Shown here: piece after piece, positions 19,760 through 30,325 of the stretch
Position numbering within the stretch: the stretch's first letter is position 1
Layout: the number at the start of each line of letters is the position of its first letter
From: Gilliamella apis
Lineage (GTDB): Bacteria; Pseudomonadota; Gammaproteobacteria; Enterobacterales; Orbaceae
DNA: 64,000 bases
Reading direction: 5' to 3'
NCBI RefSeq assembly: GCF_030758615.1
Contig: NZ_CP132381.1
Span: forward strand, 2,418,001 to 2,482,000
Notes under the pieces: model-generated
The model's database searches: none
Seen by the model: the letters and a program-made list of their open reading frames with translations, nothing else
What the model was told of the DNA's origin: nothing
Made by a program: the position numbers and the translations under genes

Positions 19760-22042
19760 TTACATTGATTGAGTGAAAGTACGTGTAATAACGTCTTTTT
19801 GTTGTTCTTTAGTTAATGAGTTAAAACGTACTGCATATCCAGACACACGAATAGTTAATTGTGGATATTTTTCAGGATGTTCCATTGCATCTAATAATGT
19901 TTCACGATTTAATACGTTAACATTTAAATGTTGACCACCTTCCACAGTTGCTTCGTGATGGAAATAACCATCCATTAAGCCGGCAAGATTACGTTTACGT
20001 GCATCATCATCTTTACCTAATGCATTAGGAACGATTGAGAAAGTATATGAAATACCATCTTTCGCATAAGCAAACGGTAATTTAGCAACAGAAGTTAATG
20101 AAGCTACCGCACCTTTTTGGTCACGTCCGTGCATTGGGTTAGCGCCTGGTCCAAATGGAGCACCTGCACGACGTCCGTCTGGAGTGTTACCTGTTTTCTT
20201 ACCATATACAACGTTTGAAGTAATGGTTAATACAGACTGTGTAGGAATTGCATTACGATAAGTTTTAAGTTTTTGAATTTTCTTCATGAAACGTTCAACT
20301 AAATCAACAGCAATGTCATCAACTCGTGGATCATTGTTACCGAATTGTGGATATTCACCTTCGATTTCAAAATCAACTGCAAGACCATCTTCATCACGAA
20401 TAGTTTTTACTTTCGCATATTTAATTGCAGATAAAGAGTCAGCTGCAACAGAAAGGCCTGCAATACCACATGCCATAGTACGAATAATATCACGGTCATG
20501 TAACGCCATTAATGAAGCTTCATAACTATATTTATCATGCATATAGTGAATAGCATTTAGCGCAGTTACATATTGTTTAGCTAACCAATTCATAAAATGA
20601 TCTAAACGAGCGAATACTTTATCAAAATCTAAATATTCGTCTGTAATTGGATCTTCTTTAGGCCCAACTTGCATTTTTAATTTCTCGTCCACACCACCAT
20701 TGATTGCATAAAGAAGAGTTTTTGCAAGGTTAGCACGAGCACCAAAGAATTGCATTTGTTTACCAACAATCATTGGGCTTACACAACATGCGATAGCATA
20801 ATCATCGTTGTTAAAATCAGGGCGCATCAAATCATCATTTTCATATTGTAATGAAGATGTATCGATGGATACTTTTGAAGCAAATTCTTTAAATCCAGAA
20901 GGTAACTGTTCAGACCAAAGAATTGTCATATTTGGCTCTGGAGAAGGCCCCATGGTATATAAAGTGTTTAAGAAACGGAATGATGTTTTAGTCACTAATG
21001 TACGACCATCAACACCCATACCCGCGATAGATTCAGTTGCCCAGATTGGGTCACCAGAGAATAATTCATCATATTCAGGAGTACGTAAGAAACGAACCAT
21101 ACGTAATTTCATAACGAAATGGTCCACAATTTCTTGTGCTTCTTCTTCAGTAATTAAGCCAGCTGCAAGATCACGTTGGAAGTAAATATCGAAGAATGTT
21201 GAAGTACGACCAAGAGACATCGCCGCACCATTTTGAGATTTAACCGCCGCTAAATAACCAAAATAAGTCCATTGAACAGCTTCTTGTGCTGTAGTTGCTG
21301 GTGCTGAAATATCAAAACCGTATTTCGCTGCCATTTCTTTAATTTGACCTAGTGCGCGATGTTGTTCAGCAATTTCTTCACGACGTTGCATAGTCATTGG
21401 TAAATCAACGCCATTTTCAAAGTCAGCTTGTAATGAAGTGAATTGCGCAAATTTATCTTGCATTAAGTAATCGATACCGTAAAGAGCTACACGACGGTAG
21501 TCACCAATGATACGACCACGACCATAAGCATCAGGAAGACCGGTAATAACGCCTGATTTACGACAACGAAGAATATCTGGAGTATAAATATCAAACACAC
21601 CTTGGTTGTGAGTTTTACGATATTCAGTGAAGATTTTTTTGACTAATGGATCTAAAGTTCTGTCGTAAGCTTTACAAGAGTTTTCGATCATTTTGATACC
21701 ACCAAACGGGATAATCGCACGTTTTAGTGGTTTTTCAGTTTGTAAACCAACAATTTTCTCTAAATCTTTTTCAATATAACCTGCATCATGGGCAGTAATA
21801 GTTGAAATTACACTGGTATCAAAATCAACTGGTGTATGAGTGGAGTTTTCAAATTTGATGCCTTCCATAACTTTATCCCACAATTTAGTGGTAGCATCGG
21901 TAGCGCCAGCTAAGAAAGATTCATCACCCTCATAAGGTGTGTAATTTGTTTGAATGAAATCACGAACATTGACATTATTTTGCCAATCACCTTCTTTAAA
22001 TCCTTTCCAAGCTTTTGCTTGTACTTCGTTTAAATTACTCAT
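19760..22042 (-). CDS. pflB: pyruvate formate-lyase (formate C-acetyltransferase)
   Basis: A 760-residue glycyl-radical enzyme (E. coli 760) converting pyruvate and CoA to acetyl-CoA and formate in anaerobic fermentation. The catalytic Cys-Cys pair is in IACCVSP near residue 419, and the radical glycine is G735 in RVSGYAVRF. It lies 64 bp after focA, in the usual focA-pflB order, and its activase is next downstream. Its presence shows mixed-acid type fermentation. The start [15 protein letters not shown] follows a TGAGGTTAATAAT ribosome site region. Confidence 0.98.
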   Translation of the reverse strand: MSNLNEVQAKAWKGFKEGDWQNNVNVRDFIQTNYTPYEGDESFLAGATDATTKLWDKVMEGIKFENSTHTPVDFDTSVISTITAHDAGYIEKDLEKIVGLQTEKPLKRAIIPFGGIKMIENSCKAYDRTLDPLVKKIFTEYRKTHNQGVFDIYTPDILRCRKSGVITGLPDAYGRGRIIGDYRRVALYGIDYLMQDKFAQFTSLQADFENGVDLPMTMQRREEIAEQHRALGQIKEMAAKYGFDISAPATTAQEAVQWTYFGYLAAVKSQNGAAMSLGRTSTFFDIYFQRDLAAGLITEEEAQEIVDHFVMKLRMVRFLRTPEYDELFSGDPIWATESIAGMGVDGRTLVTKTSFRFLNTLYTMGPSPEPNMTILWSEQLPSGFKEFASKVSIDTSSLQYENDDLMRPDFNNDDYAIACCVSPMIVGKQMQFFGARANLAKTLLYAINGGVDEKLKMQVGPKEDPITDEYLDFDKVFARLDHFMNWLAKQYVTALNAIHYMHDKYSYEASLMALHDRDIIRTMACGIAGLSVAADSLSAIKYAKVKTIRDEDGLAVDFEIEGEYPQFGNNDPRVDDIAVDLVERFMKKIQKLKTYRNAIPTQSVLTITSNVVYGKKTGNTPDGRRAGAPFGPGANPMHGRDQKGAVASLTSVAKLPFAYAKDGISYTFSIVPNALGKDDDARKRNLAGLMDGYFHHEATVEGGQHLNVNVLNRETLLDAMEHPEKYPQLTIRVSGYAVRFNSLTKEQQKDVITRTFTQSM

Positions 22043-22106
22043 AATTATTAACCTCAGGTTTACATAAATACCTATCTACTCTTATATAAGGGTAAATATT
22101 ATAAAA

Positions 22107-22955
22107 TCAATGTGGCTTACGAAGATATAAAGCCCAATAAGGTAGCGCTACAGCTAAACCACCCAATATATTCCCAATTGTTACCGGGATTAAATTATTT
22201 AAGACAAAATGCTCAACTGTTAATGAATTAAACGTATCAGCAGATACGCCTACCGCCGTCCAAAATTCAGGTGATGCAAAGTTTTTAATGACAATGCCCA
22301 TCGGAATCATAAACATGTTTGCAATGCTATGCTCAAAACCACTGGCGACAAACATAGCTACAGGTAATACCATAATTAACATTTTATCAAGTAAACTACG
22401 ACCCGCATAACTCATCCAAGCCGCTAAACAAACCATTAAATTAGCGAGTAAACCTAAGCATACGGCTTCAATAAAGGTATGGTGTAATTTATGATCTGCA
22501 GTTTGTAATACATTCAATCCCCACAAACCATTGGCTACCATATATTGTCCAGAAAACCAAATAATTGTTACAAACAGTATAGCACCAATAAAGTTACCAA
22601 TATAGACAAAAATCCAATTACGAATCATTTTTGTCCAACTAATTTTATGGGTCATTTTAGGTAATATAGTTAATACTGTTGAAGTGAAAAGATCAGAGCC
22701 ACAACAGACAACTAACATTAATCCTAACGAGAAACAGATACCACCAACTAATTTAGCCAAACCAAAAGCAACTGTAGCTGTCCCAGTCGTAACAGTGATA
22801 TAAAAGACAAAAGCTATTGATATGAATACACCAGCGATGATGGCAGATAAGATAGTACTACTAGGGTGTTTATTTACTTTATAATTGCCAATTTCTTCGG
22901 CAATTTGGGTCATTTGTGCAGGAGAAAATGAGTCCACAAGCTTATCATTACTCAA
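22107..22955 (-). CDS. focA: FocA formate channel
   Basis: A 282-residue pentameric formate/nitrite channel of the inner membrane, passing formate made by PflB. Family signatures are KLVGGICFSLGL, NVLQTADHKLHHTF and the pore region ASGFEHSIANMFMIPMG with the gating His. The start is TTG at 22955, well supported by GAGGA seven bases upstream and by alignment with E. coli FocA; no ATG is available in frame nearby. An FNR-like sequence, TTGAAGTAGATCAC (23010-23023, two mismatches to TTGAT-N4-ATCAA), lies upstream and would fit anaerobic control, but this is weak. Confidence 0.96.
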   Translation of the reverse strand: MSNDKLVDSFSPAQMTQIAEEIGNYKVNKHPSSTILSAIIAGVFISIAFVFYITVTTGTATVAFGLAKLVGGICFSLGLMLVVCCGSDLFTSTVLTILPKMTHKISWTKMIRNWIFVYIGNFIGAILFVTIIWFSGQYMVANGLWGLNVLQTADHKLHHTFIEAVCLGLLANLMVCLAAWMSYAGRSLLDKMLIMVLPVAMFVASGFEHSIANMFMIPMGIVIKNFASPEFWTAVGVSADTFNSLTVEHFVLNNLIPVTIGNILGGLAVALPYWALYLRKPH

Positions 22956-23093
22956 GTTGACATCCTCAAAAAAACTAGGGTTTTATGAGACGCATAGTAT
23001 ACTCAAAAATTGAAGTAGATCACGTTTTTTTTATTAAAAATCTTTAAAACTTAAAAAATCATTAGTTATTAACATTGTGAAATGTATATAAAA

Positions 23094-23137
23094 TAGCCAC
23101 TCTTCATATCTTTTATTCAGATTTAAAAAAGTGGCTA
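23094..23137 (-). terminator. inverted repeat after mltC
   Basis: TAGCCACT (23094-23101) and AGTGGCTA (23130-23137) can pair across a 28-base loop; on the minus strand the stem is followed by TTTTATA. It is 12 bases past the mltC stop. The long loop makes it a moderate terminator. Confidence 0.6.
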
Positions 23138-23148
23138 ATAATCATCAA

Positions 23149-24219
23149 TTATTTGTTATCTAAGATTTTACTCACTTTCACCAAATAATTACGTGATTCT
23201 TGGGAAACATGTGAGGTCACTAATTTTCGATAAACTTGTTGGGGTGTCATTGAGTTAATAATATTAATGGCTTCATTCCTATCATTAGAAAAAGTACGTA
23301 ATACACTACCAGCACCACCATTATAGGAAGTTATCATTGCATATCTTAATGAAATTGGATTATTTATACCGGCTAAATATTTATTTTTTAACAGTGATAA
23401 ATAAGCGGTTCCCATATCAACATTATTACGTGGATCCAGTAAAAATTGGCGACTGGGTTCGCCTGATTTGCCTCGAGATTTAAATATATCTCGACCAGCG
23501 GTATGTTGTTGAACTTGCATTAATCCTAACGCATCAGTACGACTGACTGCATAAGGGTTAAATGCAGATTCTACTTCCATAATGGCTAAAATTAATCGTT
23601 CATCAATAAAATAACGATTTGATGCTTCAGTAACAAGTGGTAAGAATTTTCTTGCACGTTCATTAATATGATTTGGAACTAACTTGATTTCAACATAGGT
23701 AATTTTATGAGAACCAGATGAACGAGCTTTTAGATTATTGGCAAGTAAATAATCAGCAAAACTGTTCGCCCTGCCACTCCAACGAATGGGTTGTCTTTCT
23801 TGGTCAAGAACCTGATTATATAAAAATGGTTCTTCTGATAAGTTCTGACTTATTTTATCACGGCGGATGATATCAACCGGTTCTGGCATAAGTAACGTCG
23901 AAACAATAGCATCTTTTAAATGGGCAAGTGGGGTATCAGATAAAGTCTCAATTGTTATTACGCCTGAAACAAAATTGATGTGGACGCGTGTTTGCAAATT
24001 ATCTTCATACTGAACATAATCTTTTGGTCCGGCAATAAGAATTTCTTTAGGCCCCCAAATTTGTTCTATATTATTTGCATACTGACTGATTAAAATATTA
24101 AATGCATTGGTATCCTTTATATAATAATCTTCATCGGTACTTTTGTTTTTTGAACCAGGACAAGCTGTTAATAAAGTTACGGAAACGAGTAACGTAATAA
24201 TTTTATAATTATTTTTCAT
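23149..24219 (-). CDS. mltC: membrane-bound lytic murein transglycosylase C
   Basis: A 356-residue outer-membrane lipoprotein that cleaves peptidoglycan to 1,6-anhydromuropeptides. The signal peptide ends LLTAC with the lipidated C20. An N-terminal MltC-specific domain is followed by a C-terminal SLT-type lysozyme fold: [15 protein letters not shown] with the catalytic Glu, GLMQVQQ and [20 protein letters not shown] 24219 is chosen over the in-frame TTG at 24231, which overlaps the yggX stop. The pair yggX-mltC is as in E. coli, but mutY, which precedes them there, is not here. Confidence 0.94.
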   Translation of the reverse strand: MKNNYKIITLLVSVTLLTACPGSKNKSTDEDYYIKDTNAFNILISQYANNIEQIWGPKEILIAGPKDYVQYEDNLQTRVHINFVSGVITIETLSDTPLAHLKDAIVSTLLMPEPVDIIRRDKISQNLSEEPFLYNQVLDQERQPIRWSGRANSFADYLLANNLKARSSGSHKITYVEIKLVPNHINERARKFLPLVTEASNRYFIDERLILAIMEVESAFNPYAVSRTDALGLMQVQQHTAGRDIFKSRGKSGEPSRQFLLDPRNNVDMGTAYLSLLKNKYLAGINNPISLRYAMITSYNGGAGSVLRTFSNDRNEAINIINSMTPQQVYRKLVTSHVSQESRNYLVKVSKILDNK

Positions 24220-24227
24220 TTTAGCTC

Positions 24228-24497
24228 TCAATTTTCAGGTTTATACCCATCAACAACAACGTCTTCACCTTCAAACAAAAACTTAACCATTTCAGTTTCA
24301 ATTTTTTTACGATGTTCTAAATTCATCATATTAAATTTATTTTCATTAATTAACATTGTTTGTTTTTTAAGCCATTCTTGCCATGCAATCTTTGAAATTT
24401 CATTATAAATACGTTTACCCAATTCACCTGGATAAAGCTGAAAATCTAATCCTTCGGATTCTTTTTTTAAATAATGGCAATAAACAATGCGACTCAT
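24228..24497 (-). CDS. yggX: YggX, iron-trafficking / oxidative-protection protein
   Basis: An 89-residue protein nearly identical in pattern to E. coli YggX ([58 protein letters not shown]). The family has a conserved Cys near residue 7 and protects Fe-S clusters from oxidation, probably by handling Fe(II) in the cytoplasm. It sits eight bases before the mltC start and is first in this pair. mutY is absent from its usual place upstream. Confidence 0.95.
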   Translation of the reverse strand: MSRIVYCHYLKKESEGLDFQLYPGELGKRIYNEISKIAWQEWLKKQTMLINENKFNMMNLEHRKKIETEMVKFLFEGEDVVVDGYKPEN

Positions 24498-24687
24498 ATT
24501 TATTCCTATCTTATCGACAATTATTAATTAACCGTTGATTATACCCGAAAATAATTATAGAAAAGAACAAAATATATAACTTTCTTTTAAATGCATATAA
24601 ATTCAATAATTATGAATAAATATTAACTTTACTATCTTATTAAATAACATAAAATATAAAATGATCGTTGGTTTAAATAAGGATTAA

Positions 24688-25902
<1,215 letters not shown>

Positions 25903-25916
25903 GTTTTTCTATACAG

Positions 25917-25957
25917 TAACGGCATTTTAAGTGATTAAGTGCCGTTAATGCACTTAA
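25917..25957 (+). promoter_or_regulatory. overlapping alternative hairpins before ysxC
   Basis: TAACGGCA (25917-25924) pairs with TGCCGTTA (25940-25947). The overlapping segment TTAAGTG (25935-25941, with a second copy at 25927-25933) pairs instead with CACTTAA (25951-25957), which ends next to the ribosome site AAAGGA of ysxC. The two structures exclude each other. No T run is present, so the first may only be the argD 3' end. Confidence 0.5.
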
Positions 25958-25969
25958 AGGATATTGTTT

Positions 25970-26581
25970 ATGACCGACATTCGACCATTAAATTATGCTA
26001 AAACGCATTTTATCTTAAGTGCCCCTGACATTACACATTTACCAATTGATACTGGCGTTGAAATTGCATTTGCCGGACGTTCCAATGCGGGTAAATCAAG
26101 TGCACTCAATACATTAACCAATCAAAAAGCCCTAGCAAGAACCAGTAAAACACCAGGACGAACACAACTAATCAACCTTTTCGAAGTTGAAGAAAACTGT
26201 CGCTTAGTAGATTTACCTGGTTATGGTTATGCGCAAGTTCCTGAAGCGATTAAACGCAAGTGGCAAAAATCACTTGGTGAGTATTTGCAAAAACGAGAAA
26301 GTTTAAAAGGTTTAGTTGTCTTAATGGATATTAGACACCCATTAAAGGATTTGGACCAACAAATGATTGAATGGGCTGTATCAGTAAATATTCCTGTAAT
26401 GTTATTATTAACTAAAGCCGATAAACTGGCTTCTGGTGCACAAAAAAAACAAGTTAATATGGTCAAAGAAGCCATTTTACCTTTTCAAGGTGATATTACT
26501 GTTGCTCCTTTCTCATCGCCAAAACGTGTTGGTTTAGAAGCTTTAAAGCAAAAACTAGATGAATGGTTTAGCCAACAATAA
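25970..26581 (+). CDS. ysxC: YsxC/EngB ribosome-assembly GTPase
   Basis: A 203-residue essential GTPase of the TrmE-Era-EngA-YihA class needed for 50S subunit maturation. G1 is GRSNAGKS (36-43), G2 lies in the TPGRTQ segment, G3 is DLPGYGYA, G4 is TKADK and G5 is around FSSPK. ATG 25970 is preferred to the in-frame TTG at 25964 since AAAGGA is eight bases before the ATG. It is followed closely by srkA; yihA and yihE (srkA) are also near each other in E. coli. Confidence 0.96.
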   Translation: MTDIRPLNYAKTHFILSAPDITHLPIDTGVEIAFAGRSNAGKSSALNTLTNQKALARTSKTPGRTQLINLFEVEENCRLVDLPGYGYAQVPEAIKRKWQKSLGEYLQKRESLKGLVVLMDIRHPLKDLDQQMIEWAVSVNIPVMLLLTKADKLASGAQKKQVNMVKEAILPFQGDITVAPFSSPKRVGLEALKQKLDEWFSQQ

Positions 26582-26590
26582 TGGAACATT

Positions 26591-27577
26591 ATGAATAACA
26601 GTGCATTTTCTTTCCAAACATTAACGCCGGAGCTGATTCTTGATAGCTTAGCCGTCATAGGTATCTACGTTGATTCAGGCCTTACGGCTTTAAATAGCTA
26701 TGAAAATCGTGTATATCAATTTTCTGATGAAAATCGCACTCGTTATGTCGTTAAATATTATCGTCCTCATCGCTGGGATAAATTACAAATTATTGAAGAA
26801 CATCAATTTACTCAGCAATTAGTCCAAGCCGATATTCCAGCCATTGCACCAACAACAATTAATAATAATACCGTGCATGAATATCAAGGTTATCTTTTTA
26901 CTTTATTTCCAAGCGTTGGCGCACGACAATATGAAATCGATAATTTAGAGCAATTTGATTCCGTCGCAACTATGCTCGGTCGAATTCATCAAATTGGCGC
27001 AAAACAACCTTTTGAACACCGTCCAACCATAGGTTTGCAAGAATATCTTTATCAACCTCAAGAAATTTTGTTATCTAACGCAATCGTCCCGAATAAAATC
27101 CAAACAGATCTTAAAATCATCCTCCGCAATTTAATTAAAACTGTTGAACAATATTGGCATAACGATTGGCAACCAATTCGATTACATGCCGATTGTCATC
27201 CGGGAAATATTTTATGGCATGATAAAGCTATTATTGTTGATTTTGATGATGCTAGAAATGGCCCTGCAATACAAGATATCTGGATGCTACTCAATGGTGA
27301 TCAACAACAGCAGAGAATTCAATTATCAAGTTTTATTGAACTTTATGAAGAATTTTTCCCATTTAATCATGATCAATTAATATTAATTGAACCGTTACGG
27401 GCGATGCGAATAGTCCATCATTTGGCATGGATTATCGAACGCTGGCAAGATCCAGCGTTTCCTCGTGCTTTCCCTTGGTTAACCGATATTGATTTTTGGC
27501 AACAACAATTAAAACAATTTAACCAACAAATTGAAGCAATTAAAGCTCCGCCATTACAGTTATTATCAATTATGTAG
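26591..27577 (+). CDS. srkA: stress response kinase SrkA (YihE)
   Basis: 328 residues, identical in length to E. coli SrkA, a cytoplasmic Ser/Thr kinase of the APH/choline-kinase fold that counters stress-induced cell death. ATP-site residues lie in YVVKYYRPHRW, the catalytic loop is LHADCHPGNILW and the metal-binding DFD is in IVDFDDARNGP. GGAAC precedes the ATG, nine bases after the ysxC stop. In E. coli the gene pairs with dsbA; no dsbA follows here, and yhbQ converges instead. Confidence 0.94.
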   Translation: MNNSAFSFQTLTPELILDSLAVIGIYVDSGLTALNSYENRVYQFSDENRTRYVVKYYRPHRWDKLQIIEEHQFTQQLVQADIPAIAPTTINNNTVHEYQGYLFTLFPSVGARQYEIDNLEQFDSVATMLGRIHQIGAKQPFEHRPTIGLQEYLYQPQEILLSNAIVPNKIQTDLKIILRNLIKTVEQYWHNDWQPIRLHADCHPGNILWHDKAIIVDFDDARNGPAIQDIWMLLNGDQQQQRIQLSSFIELYEEFFPFNHDQLILIEPLRAMRIVHHLAWIIERWQDPAFPRAFPWLTDIDFWQQQLKQFNQQIEAIKAPPLQLLSIM

Positions 27578-27590
27578 ACAACAAATAATA

Positions 27591-27896
27591 TTAAATAGTT
27601 TTCATATTCAGAAAAATAAATAACTCATTGAGATTTGGAGAGATAGAAACTAACTTTTCTTTTTGAATTTTGGTTAACTGTTTAATACGATATTCTACTT
27701 TCAACGCAGTTGATCTATCGCCAACACTTAGTTGATAGACAATAACAAGATCCTTGTGTCCTTTTAGATGTTTTGCCCCTTTACCCATTTGGTGTTGATG
27801 TAATCTTCGAGTAACATCAGTAGTGATACCAGTATATAAAGATTGTTTTGCGGTTCTTATGATATATAAAAACCACACAGCAGCTTTGGTTTGCAT
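27591..27896 (-). CDS. yhbQ: YhbQ-type GIY-YIG domain protein
   Basis: A 101-residue single-domain GIY-YIG protein: [17 protein letters not shown] carries the YII and YTG elements, [10 protein letters not shown] the conserved Arg, and KVEYRIKQL the catalytic Glu. The UPF0213/YhbQ group has structure-selective nuclease activity reported in E. coli. It is convergent with srkA with only 13 bases between and has no own terminator visible. Confidence 0.9.
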   Translation of the reverse strand: MQTKAAVWFLYIIRTAKQSLYTGITTDVTRRLHQHQMGKGAKHLKGHKDLVIVYQLSVGDRSTALKVEYRIKQLTKIQKEKLVSISPNLNELFIFLNMKTI

Positions 27897-28164
27897 AAAA
27901 AATAGTCGCTGTTAATAATAAACAGATCATATCATTAAGTTAATTTTTATAAATAGTTAAATCTATTTTTTCTATTAAACTAACTAGGTTACTCACTTTA
28001 CTAAAATTTGCTTATATTAGTTTAGTTGAAAGGCTTTAAAACTATTTAATATTCTGCTTATTTAACTTCGAAGTATGTATTAATAACTGTCAGTGATTGA
28101 TTTACTTTAAGTGGGATAATGTTTAAGATAGCTTAATTTTTTATCTCGCTTAGGACTACAAAAT

Positions 28165-28869
28165 TTGAATAACTTTGCAAAAATTATTGAAATTGAACGC
28201 GGCAATATAAAGTTTGCCTATGTGCAAAATGATGAAATCAATTATTTAGACCTTTTTGACCAATTTCTGGCTGAAGAAGGCCATCATGAATTACTTGATC
28301 CAAGTGATAGAATTGAGCGATATACTTATTTGATCAATCATGAGAAAACTAAATTCATTTTTAAAATTGATGGTGGTGTTGAACATCGTTTAGAACGCCG
28401 TATTATAGCCAAACTCACTGGTGACTTTTATTTCAATTTAATTCATAAGCTAGCAAAAATATCATTGGACAAATGTGATATAGCTTATGAACTTTATCTA
28501 GTCGCATTTGATAAAGTGACTAAACGCCATTATATGATTTTTAATTTTATTGAAGGCCGATCATTAAAATGGGAAGAAATGGCAACCTATGGTGAACAAA
28601 TAAAAAACTGCATTGAGAAATTACATAGTTATAATTTAGTTTCCAATGACATTCATGGTGGAAATTTTATTTTAACACCAGAAGGAACAATCAAAGCGAT
28701 CGATTTAACTAACTCTGGTTTTATTTGGCTTACCAAAGCTAATGATGCTATTGAGTTGCGTGAACGTTTTGGTATTAAAATTAAAGTACCAGTTATAGCA
28801 ATGACAATAAAAAAATTCACCCATGGTTTTAAACGATTATCACGAAAAATTCGTGGTAAAAAAGACTAA
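28165..28869 (+). CDS. lipopolysaccharide core heptose kinase-like protein (WaaY/RfaY family)
   Basis: 234 residues with a reduced protein-kinase-like fold. KFIFKIDGG would hold the ATP lysine, SNDIHGGNFI corresponds to the GDPHRGNF catalytic loop of E. coli WaaY, and IKAIDLTNS to its metal-binding ID. The C-terminus is strongly basic (KKFTHGFKRLSRKIRGKKD), as in WaaY, which phosphorylates heptose II of the LPS inner core at the cytoplasmic face. The start is TTG at 28165 with AGGA nine bases upstream. No other LPS-core gene is nearby, so the acceptor is uncertain. Confidence 0.72.
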   Translation: MNNFAKIIEIERGNIKFAYVQNDEINYLDLFDQFLAEEGHHELLDPSDRIERYTYLINHEKTKFIFKIDGGVEHRLERRIIAKLTGDFYFNLIHKLAKISLDKCDIAYELYLVAFDKVTKRHYMIFNFIEGRSLKWEEMATYGEQIKNCIEKLHSYNLVSNDIHGGNFILTPEGTIKAIDLTNSGFIWLTKANDAIELRERFGIKIKVPVIAMTIKKFTHGFKRLSRKIRGKKD

Positions 28870-28874
28870 TAATA

Positions 28875-28906
28875 AAATTGAGAGAAAAACTAATTTCTCT
28901 CAATTT
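28875..28906 (+). terminator. hairpin terminator after the WaaY-like gene
   Basis: AAATTGAGAGAAA and TTTCTCTCAATTT form a nearly perfect 13-bp stem five bases after the stop. The following T run is only part of the stem, so strength is moderate. Confidence 0.65.
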
Positions 28907-29059
28907 CTCGCCAATATTATTATTATTTTAATTTTATGTAAAACAAATTACTGACTAATTTTTAATACTAAAAAATATTTATATTTTCATCTTTTAAATA
29001 CTAGTAAATCCTTGTATAACCAGCTAGAATTAAACAAGTTAATCAAGCTAGGATGAGAT

Positions 29060-29644
29060 ATGAGAAAGTTAATTGGTTTTACTGTTTTAGTAATGTTACT
29101 AACTGGCTGTGCTTCTCAAAAGATGCAATCAATCTATCAAGCTCAAGGAGTAGAAATTGCCCAAAATGCTGACGGTGTTGATATAATAAATAAATATAGT
29201 ATTTCTCGTCCTATTACTGTTCTTCATTCTTCATTATCAGTTTGTATTGCCCAAGAACTTGATAACAGCCCTGTGGTTTTAAATAGCGACAACTATTTGG
29301 GGTCAGCATGGTGGCCATACTATAATATGCCTACGCAACAAGCCATTACCATCAATGGTGGTGATACCATCAAATTAGTTGAAGGTAATAATATTGTTGC
29401 CAATGCGGTTACCGATTATCAATCACAATCTAAGTACTTTATCAGTTATACCTTAACAACTACTCGTAATGCTAAAAATATTCATTATTTATTTAGTAAC
29501 ATCAAACAAGCTCAACAATATACCGGATCGATCGCTAATGATGGATTTCAAAATGTAAAAACGCTAGAAAGATCACATCCAGATTTAGTTATTGATGCAC
29601 TTAATAAAGAAGTCGATAAAATTCAAGCTTGCTTATTACGCTAA
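29060..29644 (+). CDS. predicted lipoprotein of unknown function
   Basis: 194 residues. The signal peptide MRKLIGFTVLVMLLTGC has a perfect lipobox with C17. With no Asp at +2 (Ala-Ser follow), sorting to the outer membrane is expected. The mature part is mixed strand and polar, with two more cysteines (in SVCIAQE and near the end in IQACLLR) that could form a disulfide, and an aromatic patch GSAWWPYYN. I do not recognise a family. TAGGATGAGAT precedes the ATG. It is alone, with a hairpin after it, and not clearly linked to the WaaY-like gene 190 bases upstream. Confidence 0.8.
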   Translation: MRKLIGFTVLVMLLTGCASQKMQSIYQAQGVEIAQNADGVDIINKYSISRPITVLHSSLSVCIAQELDNSPVVLNSDNYLGSAWWPYYNMPTQQAITINGGDTIKLVEGNNIVANAVTDYQSQSKYFISYTLTTTRNAKNIHYLFSNIKQAQQYTGSIANDGFQNVKTLERSHPDLVIDALNKEVDKIQACLLR

Positions 29645-30325
29645 TCTCCACTCTTTCCTTGAAAAATTTTCGAGGAAAGGGGTTAGGAAATATAAAATTA
29701 ATACAAAATTTTGTTGATTTTTTAAATATTATCAAAAAGTTCAATAAATTATTAATGTAAAAATGGATATGATTATTGAAGTAATTTTTGAAAAATTACT
29801 TTTGGGAAATTAGTCAAGTTATAAATGATAAAGCAGACTTATTCGAGATATCTATTCATTAAATTGTAAAATGATAAAAAGCGATTTATTAAATACTAGG
29901 CCTAGCAGAGAGTAATATTTCTCTTTTAATTACATCAAATGGACTACAACAACACTTCCCCATTATTTTTCCATGAATTCTAAATTAGATATTCATTTGC
30001 TGTAAAGCAAATAAAGCCCAAATAGCTTAATAATTAATCTATAAAAAATTAAGGAACAAGTTTTGATATACCTAAAAGGGGCAAAAATTAAGGATTGGTT
30101 GATTTCATTAGCTTAATGAATATAAGAGCATCCTAATAAATTAGTCATTACTAATTTTAGTATTTTAAAAATGGTTTAAATATAAATATCTTTATAAATC
30201 AATAATTATATTAGTAACATACTTACATTAATTACAAAATTAGTTAGATAACTTTCTTATTCTTCTGATTTATATCTACCTAACTATACTGCTTATGTAC
30301 TATAAAAACATAAAGAGGTTTAGTT
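29645..30325. other. 681-base gap before the 2-hydroxycarboxylate transporter
   Basis: Very AT-rich with no supported gene. It holds a perfect AT-only hairpin (AAGTAATTTTT and its complement, 29779-29801) and, close to the transporter, an interrupted inverted repeat TTAGTTAGATA and TATCTACCTAACTA (about 30240-30285) which could be an operator for the DcuR/CitB-type regulator encoded at 34636. The transporter ribosome site AGAGG lies at its right end. Confidence 0.4.
29653..29679 (+). terminator. hairpin after the lipoprotein gene
   Basis: CTTTCCTTGAAA and TTTCGAGGAAAG pair over 11-12 positions (one T-G) immediately after the stop at 29644. It has no T run, so it may act as an RNA-stabilising 3' end. 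Confidence 0.55.

Noticed and set aside
23010..23023. FNR box upstream of focA as a firm feature
   Set aside because: Two mismatches to the consensus and no well-placed -10; mentioned only as a weak note under focA.
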